Source: Aegilops tauschii subsp. strangulata
Taxonomy: Eukaryota > Streptophyta > Magnoliopsida > Poales > Poaceae
NCBI RefSeq assembly: GCF_002575655.3
Contig: NC_053035.3
Span: forward strand, 373,403,792-373,467,791
Length of the DNA stretch: 64,000 bases
Direction: 5' to 3'
The stretch's first letter is position 1, and every line of letters begins with the position of its first letter. Below, piece after piece: positions 35,769-46,923 of the stretch. The notes under the pieces were generated by a model. That model did not search any database and had not been told where the DNA came from. It was given only the letters and a program-made list of their open reading frames with translations. The translations under genes and the position numbers were made by a program.

Positions 35769-36240
35769 TATTGGGTAACGTAGTAACTTCAAAAAAATTC
35801 CTACGCACACGCAAGATCATGGTGATGCATAGAAACGAGAGGGGAGAGTGTTGTCCACGTACCCTCGTAGATCGTAAGCGGAAGCGTTATGACAACGCGG
35901 TTGATGTAGTCGTACGTCTTCACGATCGACCAATCCTAGCACTGAAGGTACGGCACCTCCGCGATCTGCACACGTTCGGCACGGTGACGTCCCACGAACC
36001 CACGATCCAGCAGAGTGGCGGGGAAGAGCTTCGTCAGCACGACGGCGCGATGACGGTGATGATGAAGCTACCGGCGCAGGGCTTCGCCTAAGCACTACGA
36101 CGATATGACCGAGGTGGATTATGGTGGAGGGGGGCACTCACACTGCTAAAAGATCAATGATCAACCTGTGTGTCTATGGGGTGCCCCCTCCCCCGTATAT
36201 AAACGAGTGGAGGAGAGGGAGGGGGCCGGCCTCCTAGGCA
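35769..36240 (-). repeat. Remnant of Angela-3 3' LTR
   Basis: It corresponds to the first 475 bp or so of plus-strand LTR text, from the TG end (mutated to TA) through the TATA region (tatataaacgag near 36198) to 'ctcctaggcacgccc'. The variants around the TATA box match those of the 5' LTR at 41586-43312. Confidence 0.88.
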
Positions 36241-37967
36241 CGCCCTAAAGGCAATAATAAAGTTTTTATTTATATTTCCTTATATCATGATAAATGTTTA
36301 TTATTCATGCTAGAATTGTATTAACCGGAAACTTAGTACATGTGTGAATACATAGACAAACAGAGTGTCACTAGTATGCCTCTACTTGACTAGCTCGTTG
36401 AATCAAAGATGGTTAAGTTTCCTAGCCATAGACATGAGTTGTCATTTGATTAACGGGATCACATCATTAGAGAATGATGTGATTGACTTGACCCATTCCG
36501 TTAGCTTAGCACTTGATCATTTAGTATGTTGCTATTGCTTTCTTCATGACTTATACATGTTCCTATGACTATGAGATTATGCAACTCCCGAATACCGGAG
36601 GAACACTTTGTGTGCTACCAAACGTCACAACGTAACTGGGTGATTATAAAGGTGCTCTACAGGTGTCTCCAATGGTACTTGTTGAGTTGGCATAGATCAA
36701 GATTAGGATTTGTCACTCCGATTGTCGGAGAGGTATCTCTGGGCCCTCTCAGTAGTGCACATCACTATAAGCCTTGCAAGCAATCTAACTAATGAGTTAG
36801 TTGCGGGATGATGCATTACGAAATGAGTAAAGAGACTTTCCAGTAATGAGATTGAACTAGGTATTGGGATACCGACGATCGAATCTCGGGCAAGTAACAT
36901 ACCGATGACAAAGGGAACAACGTATGTTGTTATGCGGTTTGACCGGTAAAGATCTTCATAGAATATGTAGGAACCAAAATGAGCATCCAGGTTCTGCTAT
37001 TGGTTATTGACCGGAGACGTGTCTCGGTCATGTCTACATAGTCCTCGAACCCTTAGGGTCCGCACGCTTAACATTCGGTGACGATCGGTATTATGAGTTT
37101 ATGTGTTCTGATGTACCGAAGATAGTTCAGAGTCCCGGATGTGATCACGGACATGACAAGGAGTCTCGAAATGGCCGAGACATAAAGATTGATATATTGG
37201 ACGGCTATATTCGGACACCGGAAGTGTTCCGGGTAGTTTCGAAGAAAACCGGAGCGCTGGAGGGTTACCGGAACCCCCCCCCCCCCCCCCGGAAAACTAA
37301 TGGGCCACATGGGCCTTAGTGGAGAGAGAGAGGGCCGGTCAGGACAGGCCGCGCGCCCCCTACCCCTCTGGTCCGAATTGGACTAGGGAAAGGGGGGTGG
37401 CGCCCCCCTTTCCTTCTCCCTCTCCTCCTTCCTTTCCCCCTCCTAGTAGGAGTAGGAAAGGGGAGTCCTACTCCTACTAGGAGGAGGACTCCTCCTCTCC
37501 TGGCACGCCCCAAGGGCCGGCCGGCCTCCCCCTTGCTCCTTTATATACGGGGGCAGGGGGCACCCTAGAACACACAAGTTGATTGTTCCAAGCCGTGTGC
37601 GGTGCCCCCCTCCACCATAATCCACCTCAGTCATATCATAGCAGTGCTTAGGCGAAGCCCTACGTCGGTAACTTCATCATCGCCATCACGCCGTCGTGCT
37701 GACAAAGCTCTCCCTCGAAGCTCTACTGGATCGTGAGTTCGTGGGATGTCGCCGAGCTGGACGTGTGCAGTCCGCGGAGGTGCCGTACCTTCGGTGCTAG
37801 GATCGGTCGATCGTGAAGACGTACGACTACATCAACCGCGTTGTCATAACGCTTCCGCTTACGGTCTACGAGGGTACGTAGACAACACTCTCACATCTTG
37901 TTGCTATGCATCACCATGATCTTGCATGTGCGTAGGATTTTTTTTGAAATTACTACGTTCCCCAACA
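36241..37967 (+). repeat. Inverted Angela LTR of a different subtype
   Basis: Plus-oriented LTR lacking about its first 14 bases (begins ctaaaggcaataataaag) and ending precisely at 'ccccaaca' (37967). The palindrome at 37462-37494 and TATA region 37540-37550 are present. TATA-proximal text (ttgctcctttatatacggg) matches the Angela-1 and solo LTRs, not the Angela-3 LTRs. It also contains a run of 17 C at 37274-37290. Confidence 0.9.
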
Positions 37968-40350
37968 AGAAGGTGTACCCAACAGTCTCCTTTGGGAATC
38001 CTATGAAGACACATTTCTTCGATTTGGGTTCGAGCTTATCAGGTTGAAGCTTTTTTCATATAAGCATCGCAGATCCAAACTTTAAGAAACGACAACTTTG
38101 GTTTCTTGCCAAACCATAGTTCATAAGGTGTCGTCTCAACGGATTTAGATGGTGCCCTATTTAACGTGAATGCAGCCGTCTCTAAAGCATAACCCCAAAA
38201 TGATAGCAGTAAATCAGTAAGAGACATCATAGATCGCACCATATCTAGTAAAGTACAACTACGAGTTCGGACACACCATTACACTGTGGTGTTCCGGGTG
38301 TCGTGAGTTGTGAAACTATTCCGCATTGTTTCAAATGAAGACCAAACTCGTAACTCAAATATTCTCCTCCACGATCAGATCGTAGAAACTTTATTTTCTT
38401 GTTACGATGATTTTCCACTTCACTCTGAAATCCTTTGAACTTTTCAAATGTTTCAGACTTATGTTTCATCAAGTAGATATACCATATCTGCTCAAATCAT
38501 CTGTGAAGGTGAGAAAATAATGATACCCGCCGCGAGCCTCAACATTCATTGGACCACACACATCAGTATGTATGATTTCCAGCAAATCTGTTGCTCGGTC
38601 CATTGTTCCGGAGAACGGCGTTTTAGTCATCTTGCCCATGAGGCATGTTTCGCAAGTACCACGTGATTCATAATCAAGTGATTCCAAAAGTCCATCAGAA
38701 TGGAGTTTCTTCATGCGCTTTACACCAATATGACCTAAACAGCAGTGCCACAAATAAGTTGCACTATCATTATCAACTCTGCATCTTTTGGCTTCAATAT
38801 TATGAATATGTGTGTCACTACTATCGAGATTCAACATAAATAAACCACTCTTCAAGGGTGCATGACCGTAAAAGATATTACTCATATAAATAGAACAATC
38901 ATTATTCTCTGATTTAAATGAATAACCGTCTTGCATCAAACAAGATCCAGATATAATGTTCATGCTCAACGCTGGCACCAAATAACAATTATTCAGGTCT
39001 AAAACTAATCCCGAAGGTAGATGTAGAGGTAGCGTGCCAACCGCGATCACATCGACTTTGGAACCATTTCCCACGCGCATCGTCACCTCGTCCTTAGCCA
39101 ATCTTCGCTTAATTTGTAGTCCCTGTTTCGAGTTGCAAATATTAGCAACAGAACCAGTATGAAATACCCATGCACTACTGCGAGCATTAGTAAGGTACAC
39201 ATCAATAACATGTATATCACATATAACTTTGTTCACCTTGCCATCCTTCTTATCCGCCAAATACTTGGGGCAGTTCCGCTTCTAGTGACCAGTCCCTTTG
39301 CAGTAGAAGCACTCAGTCTCAGGCTTAGGTCCAGACTTGGGCTTCTTCACTTGAGCAGCAACTTGCTTGCCGTTCTTCTTGAAGTTCCCCTTCTTCCCTT
39401 TACCCTTTTTCTTGAAACTCGTGGTCTTGTTAACCATCAACACTTGATGCTCCTTCTTGATTTCTACCTCCGCAGCCTTTAGCATTGCGAAGAGCTCGGG
39501 AATTGTCTTATCCATGTTCACCTTGCCATCCTTCTTATCCGCCAAATACTTGGGGCAGTTCCGCTTCCAGTGACCAGTCCCTTTGCATTAGAAGCACTCA
39601 GTTCTCAGGCTTAGGTCCAGACTTGGGCTTCTTCACTTGAGCAGCAACTTGCTTGCCGTTCTTCTTGGAGTTCCCCTTCTTCCCTTTACCCTTTTTCTTG
39701 AAACTGGTGGTCTTGTTGACCATCAACACTTGATGCTCCTTCTTGATTTCTACCTCCGCAGCCTTTAGCATTGCTAAGAGCTCAGGAATTGTCTTATCCA
39801 TCCCTTGCATGTTATAGTTCATCACGAAGCTCGTGTTGCTTGGTGGCAGTGATTCAAGAATTTTGTCAATGACACTATCATCAGGAAGATTAACTCCCAG
39901 TTGAATCAAGTGATTGTTATACCCAGACATTTTGAGTATATGCTCACTGACAGAGCTATTCTCCTCCATCTTGCAGCTGTAGAACTTATTGGAGACTTCA
40001 TATCTCTCAATTCGGGCATTTGCTTGAAATATTAACTTCAACTCCTGGAACATCTCATATGCTCCATGATGTTCAAAACGTCGTTGAAGTCCCGATTCTA
40101 AGCCGTAAAGCATGGCACACTGAACTATCGAGTAGTCATCAGCTTTGCTCTGCCAGATGTTCATAACATCTCGCGTTGCTCCTGCAGCAGGTTTGGCACC
40201 TAGCAGTGCTTCCAGGACGTAATTCTTCTGTGCAGCAATGAGGATAATCCTCAAGTTACGGACCCAGTCCGTGTAGTTGCTACCATCATCTTTCAACTTA
40301 GCTTTCTCTAGGAACGCATTAAAATTCAACGGAACAACAACACGGGCCAT
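37968..40350 (-). pseudogene. Angela-3 gag-protease-integrase, truncated
   Basis: ATG at 40350 opens a copia gag of the UBN2 type (M-A-R-V-V-V-P-L-N-F, later Y-T-D-W-V-R-N-L-R). A zinc knuckle (C-F-Y-C-K-G-T-G-H) lies near 39290-39310. The protease region near 39140-39170 has W-V-F-H-T-G-S, where Angela-1 has D-T-G-S: the catalytic Asp codon is His (39161-39159). The pre-integrase block H-I-G-V-K-R-M-K-K and integrase with F-L-R-S-D-R-G-G-E-Y (about 38360-38390) follow. Coding stops at the junction at 37968, near Y-P-K/N-E-T-V-G. A 285-bp tandem duplication, frameshifts and in-frame stops also break the frame. Confidence 0.88.
39231..39801. repeat. Tandem duplication of about 285 bp inside Angela-3 gag
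   Basis: Unit A 39231-39515 and unit B 39516-39801 both begin gttcaccttgccatccttct and end with gtcttatccat. The duplicated segment covers the Lys-rich region and zinc knuckle. The two copies differ by a few substitutions, for example 'cttctagtgacc' versus 'cttccagtgacc', so they have diverged somewhat. Confidence 0.92.
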
Positions 40351-41585
40351 CTATCTACAACAACATAGACATGCAAAAATACTATCAGGTACTAAGTTCA
40401 TGATAAATTAAAGTTCAATTAATAAAATTACTTAAGAACTCCCACTTAGATAGACATCCCTCTAATCATCTAAGTGATCACGTGATCCAAATCAAAAAAA
40501 CCATGTCCGATCATCACGTGAGATGGAGTAGTTTTCAATGGTGAACATCACTATGTTGATCATATCTACTATATGATTCACGCTCGACCTTTCGGTCTCA
40601 GTGTTCCGAGGCCATATCCGCATATGCTAGGCTCGTCAAGTTTAACCCGAGTATTCTGCGTGTGCAAAACTGGCTTGCACCCGTTGTATGTGAACGTAGA
40701 GCTTATCACACCCGATCATCACGTGGTGTCTCGGCACGACGAACTTTCGCAATGGTGCATACTCAGGGAGAACACTTGTACCTTGAAATTTAGTGAGAGA
40801 TCATCTTATAATGCTACCGTCGATCTAAGCAAAATAAGATGCATAAAGGATAAACATCACATGCAATCAATATAAGTGATATGATATGGCCATCATCGTC
40901 TTGTGCCTTTGATCTCCATCTCCAAAGCACCGTCATGATCAACATCGTCACCGGCACGACACCTTGATCTCCATCATAGCATCGTTGCCGTCTCGCCAAC
41001 TATTGCTTCTACGACTAACGCTACCACTTAGTGATAAAGTAAAGCAATTACATGGCGATTGCATTTCATACAAAAAAGCGGCAACCATATGGCTCCTACC
41101 AGTTGCCGATAACTCCGTTACAAAACATGATCATCTCATACAATAAAATTTAGCATCATGTCCTGACCATATCACATCACAACATGCCCTGCAAAAACAA
41201 GTTAGACGTCCTCTACTTTGTTGTTGCAAGTTTTACGTGGCTGTTACGGGCTGAGCAAGAACCGTTCTTACCTACGCATCAAAACCACAATGATATTTCG
41301 TCAAGTATGTGCTGTTTTAACCTTCAACAAGGACCGGGCGTAGCCACACTCGATTCAACTAAAGTTGGAGAAACTGACACCCGCGGCCACCTGTGTGTGA
41401 AGCAGGTCGGTAGAACCAGTCTCGCGTAAGCGTAATCGTAATGTCGGTCCGGGCCGCTTCATCCAACAATACCACCGAATCAAAGTATGACATGCTGGTA
41501 AGCAGTATGACTACTATCGCCCACAACACACTTGTGTTCTACTCGTGCATATAACATCTACGCATAAACCTGGCTTGGATGCCAC
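40351..41585 (-). other. Angela-3 leader and primer binding site
   Basis: Collinear with the leaders of Angela-1 and Angela-2 and without a conserved ORF. The minus-strand primer site at 41573-41585 reads GTGGCATCCAAGC, a diverged initiator-Met type. Confidence 0.7.
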
Positions 41586-43312
41586 TGTTCGGTAACGTAG
41601 TAATTTCAAAAAAATTCCTACGCACACGCAAGATCATGGTGATGCATAGCAACGAGAGGGGAGAGTGTTGATCACGTACCCTCGTAGACCGTAACCGGAA
41701 GCGTTATGACAACGCGGTTGATGTAGTCGTACGTCTTCACGATGGCCGATCCTAGCACCGAAGGTACGGCACCTCCGCGATCTGCACACATTCGGCTCGG
41801 TGACGGCCCACAAACTCACGATCCAGCAGAATGTCGGGGAAGAGCTTTGTCAGCACGATAGCGTGATGACGGTGATGATGAAGCTACCGGCACAGGGCTT
41901 CGCGTAAGCACTACGACAATATGACCGAGGTGGATTATGGTGGAGGGGGCCCCCGCACACGGCTAAAAGATCAATGATCAGCTTGTGTGTCTATGGGGTG
42001 CCCCCCTCCCCCGTATATAAAGGAGTGGAGGAGGGGGAGGGGGCCGGCCTCCTAGGCGCGCCCCAAGGGGAGTCCTACTCCTACCGGGAGTAGGATCCCC
42101 CCCTTCCCTAGTTGGATTAGGAGAGAAGGAAGGGGTAGGAAGGAGGAAGGAAAGGGGGGCCGACCCCCCTCCCAATTCGGATTGGGCTTGGGGGGCACGC
42201 CCCCTCCTTTGCTCCCTTCTCCTCTCTCCCATTATGGCCCAATAAGGAACATATACCTCCCGGGGGGTTCCGGTAACCTCCCGGTACACCGGTAAATGCC
42301 CGATCTCACCCGGAACCATTCCGATGTCCAAATATAGTCGTCCAATACATCGATCTTTATGTCTCGACCATTTCGAGACTCCTCGTCATGTCCATGATCA
42401 TATCCGGGACTCCGAACTACCTTCGGTACATCAAAACACATAAACTCATAATACAATCGTCACCGAACGTTCAGCGTGCGGACCCTACGGGTTCAAGAAC
42501 TATGTAGACATGACCGAGACACATCTCCGGTCAATAACGAATAGCGGAACCTGGATGCTCATATTGGCTCCTACATATTCTATGAAGATCTTTATCGGTC
42601 AAACCGCATAACAACATACATTGTTCCCTTTGTCGTCGGTATGTTACTTGCCCGAGATTCGATCGTCGGTATCTCAATACCTAATTCAATCTCGTTACCG
42701 GCAAGTCTCTTTTACTCGTTCTATAATGCATCATCCCGCAACTAACTCATTAGTCACATTGCTTGCAAGGCTTATAGTGATGTGCATTACCAAGAGGGCC
42801 CAGAGATACCTTTCCGACAATCGGAGTGACAAATCCTAATCTTGATCTATGCCATCTCAACAAGTACCATCGGAGACACCTGTAGAGCACCTTTATAATC
42901 ACCCAGTTACGTTGTGACGTTTGGTAGCACACAAAGTGTTCCTCCGGTATTCGGGAGTTGCATAATCTCATAGTCATAGGAACATGTATAAGTTATGAAG
43001 AAAGCAATAGCAATATACTAAACGATCAAGTGCTAAGCTAACGGATTGGGTCAAGTCAATCACATCATTCTCTAATGATGTGATCCTGTTAATGAAATGA
43101 CAACTCATGTCTATGGCTAGGAAACTTAACCATCTTTGATTCAACGAGCTAGTCAAGTAGAGGCATACTAGTGACACTTTGTTTGTCTATGTATTCACAC
43201 ATGTACTAAGTTCCCGGTTAATACAATTCTAGCATGAATAATAAACATTTATCATGATATAAGGAAATATAAATAACAACTTTATTATTGCCTCTAGGGC
43301 ATATTTCCTTTA
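41586..43312 (-). repeat. 5' LTR of Angela-3
   Basis: 1727 bp. The terminal dinucleotide at the U3 end is TA instead of CA on the plus strand (43311-43312). Palindrome near 42066-42096 (gtcctactcctaccgggagtaggat) and TATA region at 42013-42022. Confidence 0.92.
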
Positions 43313-44352
43313 GAAGAATCTCCTGAAGATAATAATGATGTTTCTATCTCAGATGCTGAAACTCAATCTGGTTATGAACATTCACCTAGTGATCATGAAA
43401 AAGATAATGATGATGTTCATGAAGACACTCAACCAAACAATGATAAAGAACCAGATAGTTATGTTGAGGTAGAACCAGCTGTTGATCTTGATAACCCTCA
43501 ACCTAAAGATAAAAGATATGATAAAAGAGACTTTGTGGATAGAAAACATGGTAAATAAAGAGAACCATGGGTTCAAAAAACCATGCCCTTTCCACCTAAA
43601 TCAACTAAAAATAAAGATGATGAAGAATTTGAATGCTTTGCCGAAATGCTTAGGCCAGTATTTTTGCGCACTCGCTTGACTGATACTTTAAAGATATCCC
43701 CTTATGCAAAGTATAGGAAAGACATCATCACTAATTAGAGAAAAATACCGGAAGCTGAAATCTCCACCATGCTTGCTAATTATTCTTTTAAGGATGGAGT
43801 ACCTAAAAAACTTGGAGATCCGGGAATACCAACTATACCTTGCTCCATCAAAAGAAACTTTGTTAAAACTGCTTTGTGTGATTTAGGAGCCGGTGTTAGT
43901 GTTATGCCTTTTTATTTATACAAAATACTTGACTTGAATAAACTCACACCTACTGAAATATCTTTGCAAATGGCTGATAAATCAACTGCTATACCTATCG
44001 ATATTTGTGAGGACGTGCCTGTTGTTGTTGCAAATGTTACCATCTTAACTAACTTTGTTATACTTGAGGTGCCCGAGGACGACAACATGTCAATTATCCT
44101 TGGTAGACCCTTTTTAAATACTGCAGAGGATGTTATTGATTGCAATAAAAAAGCAAGGTCACTTTTCATATTAATGGTAATGAGCATACGGTGCACTTTC
44201 CGAAGAAACAATTCCAAGTGAATGGTATAAATGTTATTGAAAAATCTCCGACACTCACTATTGGAAGTTTTCAACTACCTCTACCTTCTGCCAAAAAGAA
44301 ATATGATATACTTATTGTTGGGGATATGCATATCCCCATTGAGGTAACTTAG
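43313..44352 (+). pseudogene. Athila-type gag end and retropepsin
   Basis: Resumes the frame interrupted at 35768: E-E-S-P-E-D-N-N-D-V-S-I-S-D-A-E-T, then an acidic stretch and E-P-W-V-Q-K-T-M-P-F-P-P-K. The retropepsin core follows: T-I-P-C-S-I-K-R-N-F, A-L-C-D-L-G-A-G-V-S-V-M-P (catalytic Asp in D-L-G-A, about 43880) and S-I-I-L-G-R-P-F-L-N (flap and second conserved block, 44090-44120). Lesions are in-frame TAA after K-H-G-K (near 43556), TAG after I-I-T-N (near 43736) and a frameshift near 44150. Past it the text continues to V-G-D-M-H-I-P-I-E-V-T and TAG at 44350-44352. It is the aspartic protease of an Athila-lineage gypsy element. Confidence 0.82.
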
Positions 44353-45119
44353 TGTTTACGAAAGTTCTTCGGTTTCATGCTAATTGAAGGTGGTTGTTAA
44401 TAAGACTTGATCAACCTTATTAATGGATCACTTTTGAGAGGTATGAAGTTGATGAACTTAGTAGGCACAACCTTCTGTCCTTGCGTTTTGTTTTCTGTTT
44501 TTCTTAGTTAAATAAATTAAAATGCCATGTTTATCCTGTTTTCTGGATTTTCCATGCAATAAAAAATGACCAAACAATAAAAGTTCTCAGAATGCCCTGA
44601 AAATTTAATATGATTTTTTTCTGAATATTTCTGAATTTTTAGTACAAATAACATCAGAGGGGGGTGCACCAGGTGGGCACAACCCACCTGGGCGTGCCCT
44701 GGTGGGTTGTGGTTCCCACGTGGGCCCCCTCACTTACCTCTTTGGCCCATGTCATCACCTTCCTCCAGAAAAAATTCACCATTGCTCTCTCTCCCATTTT
44801 CTTGCTCTCAAACCCGTGGATTTCGATCTCTTTGCTCGAAACTCCGTTTCTGAAACTGTTTTGGGGGATTGCTACTTGGTATGTAACTCCTCCATTGGTC
44901 CAATTAGTTTTTGCTTTAGTGGTTTATATTTTGAATAATTAGCTACTCTTGGTGCTTCTGTAGATGAGCTTGCATGTTTAATTCTTAGAGTTCTAAGTAG
45001 TTTGAATGCTTGAAATAGCCTCTATGCATCTCTATGAGTAGTTGCTATCAATCTTGTGAAGTTTTGTTGACAAAAATTTTGTGGACTAAAAATTTCAGAA
45101 TTTTATTTACAGGAATAAG
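44353..45119 (+). other. Athila spacer between retropepsin and second ORF
   Basis: No gene seen. A GC-rich inverted repeat lies at 44668-44720 (gggcacaacccacctgggc and gccctggtgggttgtgg). It is similar to the LTR hairpins at 20250-20312 and 25148-25200. The stretch 44800-45110 looks like a leader with a pyrimidine-rich tract before ATG 45120. In an intact Athila element this spacer precedes the ORF1-like gene, but a promoter cannot be shown here. Confidence 0.5.
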
Positions 45120-45251
45120 ATGATTTTCTTTAGGAAGTTTGCTTCCAAGAAGAACTCTAAGGGAGTCATTGGGGAATCATCGGATAGAGACCTCCATACT
45201 TGGAGAATGGCGGAAGTGTGTCCGTGCGAATGGCCACATAACCCCTTCATG

Positions 45252-46439
45252 CAGTGGCGGAGCCAGGATTAGAGCAAGCCCCGGGCCTAAAAAAATTTTT
45301 GCCGCGAGGAAAAAACTTAATGTCCATAAGGCTTTTAGCTACCTCAAAAGATACCCCAAACAAAATATGGCTCAACTGCACAAAATATTTAGAATTTAAA
45401 CTCAATTAATGATACAACAAAATAGATAAAAACACATGGCAAAAACTACAAAGAACAGTATGTGATAAAAAAGAGAGTACCAAATCAATGGTTTTCTTCA
45501 TGAGTGCCTCGCATAACCTCATCAATGATGCAAGAAGAGCCAACACCTTCAAAGCATCAAAAACAAATTTCATAAGAGAAAGCATAAACATCAAGAAAAA
45601 CAATTATCATTGATACAAATGTAAAAACTTACTACTTCGTCCAGGTAAAAGCCCTTTGCGAGACCTATATAAGTTCCTTGGATCAAGACAAGCAATGCAT
45701 CTTAACGATTGAGCAGATCTTTCATCTTCCTTTCCTACAATATATGAAATAAAATTGGCAATTACATCAAAATACCCTAGATATATGACTGCATACATAA
45801 ACATTATTTGAGTTAAATTTCAGTTCGAAGTAGTTTACACACGGATACGTCATATAAGTAAAACATGTTATAAGTGGAATTGTGGAAAGCTTCAGTGAGG
45901 AAATAGCGAAAACATCAAAGAAAATACAAGGTGCAGCAGCCCCCAGTGAAACAGCGGGCAGGGGGATGACGCGCCACGCGGGCGATCGACGCACGGGACA
46001 GGATGCGGCGGTCGGAGCCCCAGAGGCCAGAGCAGGAGGAAAGTGGGGGGTGGGGCGGGGCCGGAGGCGAAGCCACGGCGGACGGCGGCGCGAACGGTGG
46101 AGTCTGGAGATTGATAATGCCGCCCGACTCTCCTGCCTGCGTGCGACTCGGCGGCGGCCGCGCGAGTGTTGCGTCTCCTTTTTTAGCAAGACAGTGCTGG
46201 CGCTGCGTCTCTTCAGCCTCGTGGATCGTGCGCAGGACTCCTCGTGCGTACGAGTTGGATCGTGGGTGGGTTCTGGGTTGCCTCGTGCGTGCGTTTAGAC
46301 AGCCTAGCAAGGCTCTGGGCCTGCTTTATTTATTGGGCTGTACCCCGGGCCTGCAAAGAAACCTATATAATTATAGCCTGTAAATTTTTGCACGCCCCGG
46401 GCCAGGGCCCTGGGTGCCTGGGGCCCAGCTCTGCTCCTG
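45252..46439 (-). mobile_element. Non-autonomous hAT transposon, 1188 bp
   Basis: Left end CAGTGGCGGAGCCAGG and right end with inverted counterpart CAGGAGCAGAGCTGGG (11 of 16 positions agree). It is flanked by a perfect 8-bp duplication CCTTCATG (45244-45251 and 46440-46447), as expected for hAT. Subterminal ccccgggcc blocks occur near both ends. It interrupts the Athila ORF1-like gene after H-N-P-F-M. The middle holds a small transposase remnant (about 45600-45805) and a GC-rich segment (45935-46300). It cannot encode a full transposase. Confidence 0.9.
45600..45805 (-). pseudogene. hAT transposase remnant
   Basis: The minus strand reads R-C-I-A-C-L-D-P-R-N-L-Y-R-S-R-K-G-L-L near 45640-45700. 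This resembles the conserved 'C-L-D-P-R-N-x-F/Y-S' block of ZMYM1/TTF-type plant hAT transposases that sits before the dimerisation domain. The surrounding frame is short and broken; an intron-like gap follows. Assignment is from remembered motif similarity only. Confidence 0.45.
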
Positions 46440-46923
46440 CCTTCATGGATGGAGCCGGAATCCGTCAAGAGTTCGCACAATTTGCTGCTAATGCTGGCCT
46501 CACTGACTTCATCACTGCTGAGTGTGAACAATACCATCTCCTTACAGATTTCTTTGTGCAAAGCTTCCATTTTCTAAGTAGGAATAACCCTCCTGAGGTG
46601 CAGTTTAATTTATATGCTGAAACCCGTCAGATACCACTTACTGAATTTTTGCGATATATGCTTGATTCCTTCTGATAGGGAAATCAGAGAGCCTAGGCCC
46701 GTAGAGTTCGAGGACTTTTATCGTACTCTATCAGTGGGAGATGAGAGAGGGGTGTCGAGTGTCACTTTCACTAGCTTGCAGTTTCCTTCTGTGCACAATT
46801 TTGCTCTATTTATCGCGAAGTGATAACTTGCTAGAGAGAAGGTTGGTGCACTTAGTGCTCCCGATTTCGCCATCTTACGCCGTGCACTATATGGCGATAA
46901 AACTTAACATGACCAAGGGTAAA

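Larger units (their letters stand above)
35769..43312 (-). mobile_element. Rearranged Angela-type Ty1/copia element (Angela-3)
   Basis: Inserted in the Athila gag/protease ORF. The outer ends are a minus-oriented LTR end at 35769 and a full 5' LTR ending at 43312. The flanking pentamers GAAAA (35764-35768) and GAAGA (43313-43317) differ at one base and are a probable target duplication. Inside, the 3' LTR is represented only by 35769-36240. It is joined head-to-head to a plus-oriented LTR (36241-37967), which in turn abuts truncated pol at 37968. The reverse transcriptase and RNase H regions are missing. Confidence 0.85.

Noticed and set aside
36241..37967. Self-integration (autointegration) of Angela-3 cDNA as the origin of the inverted LTR
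   Set aside because: The precise LTR end at 37967 fits, but the inverted LTR carries TATA-proximal variants of a different subtype from the Angela-3 LTRs, and its other end is a microhomology deletion. A nested insertion plus deletion explains more.
45882..46383. Plus- and minus-strand frames of 126-140 codons in the hAT interior
   Set aside because: All arise from the GC-rich segment and are low-complexity. None shows a motif.
46244..46675. 143-codon plus-strand frame as a novel chimeric gene across the hAT border
   Set aside because: It is simply Athila ORF1-like text (from 46448) read backwards into the hAT end; there is no reason to think the fusion start is used.
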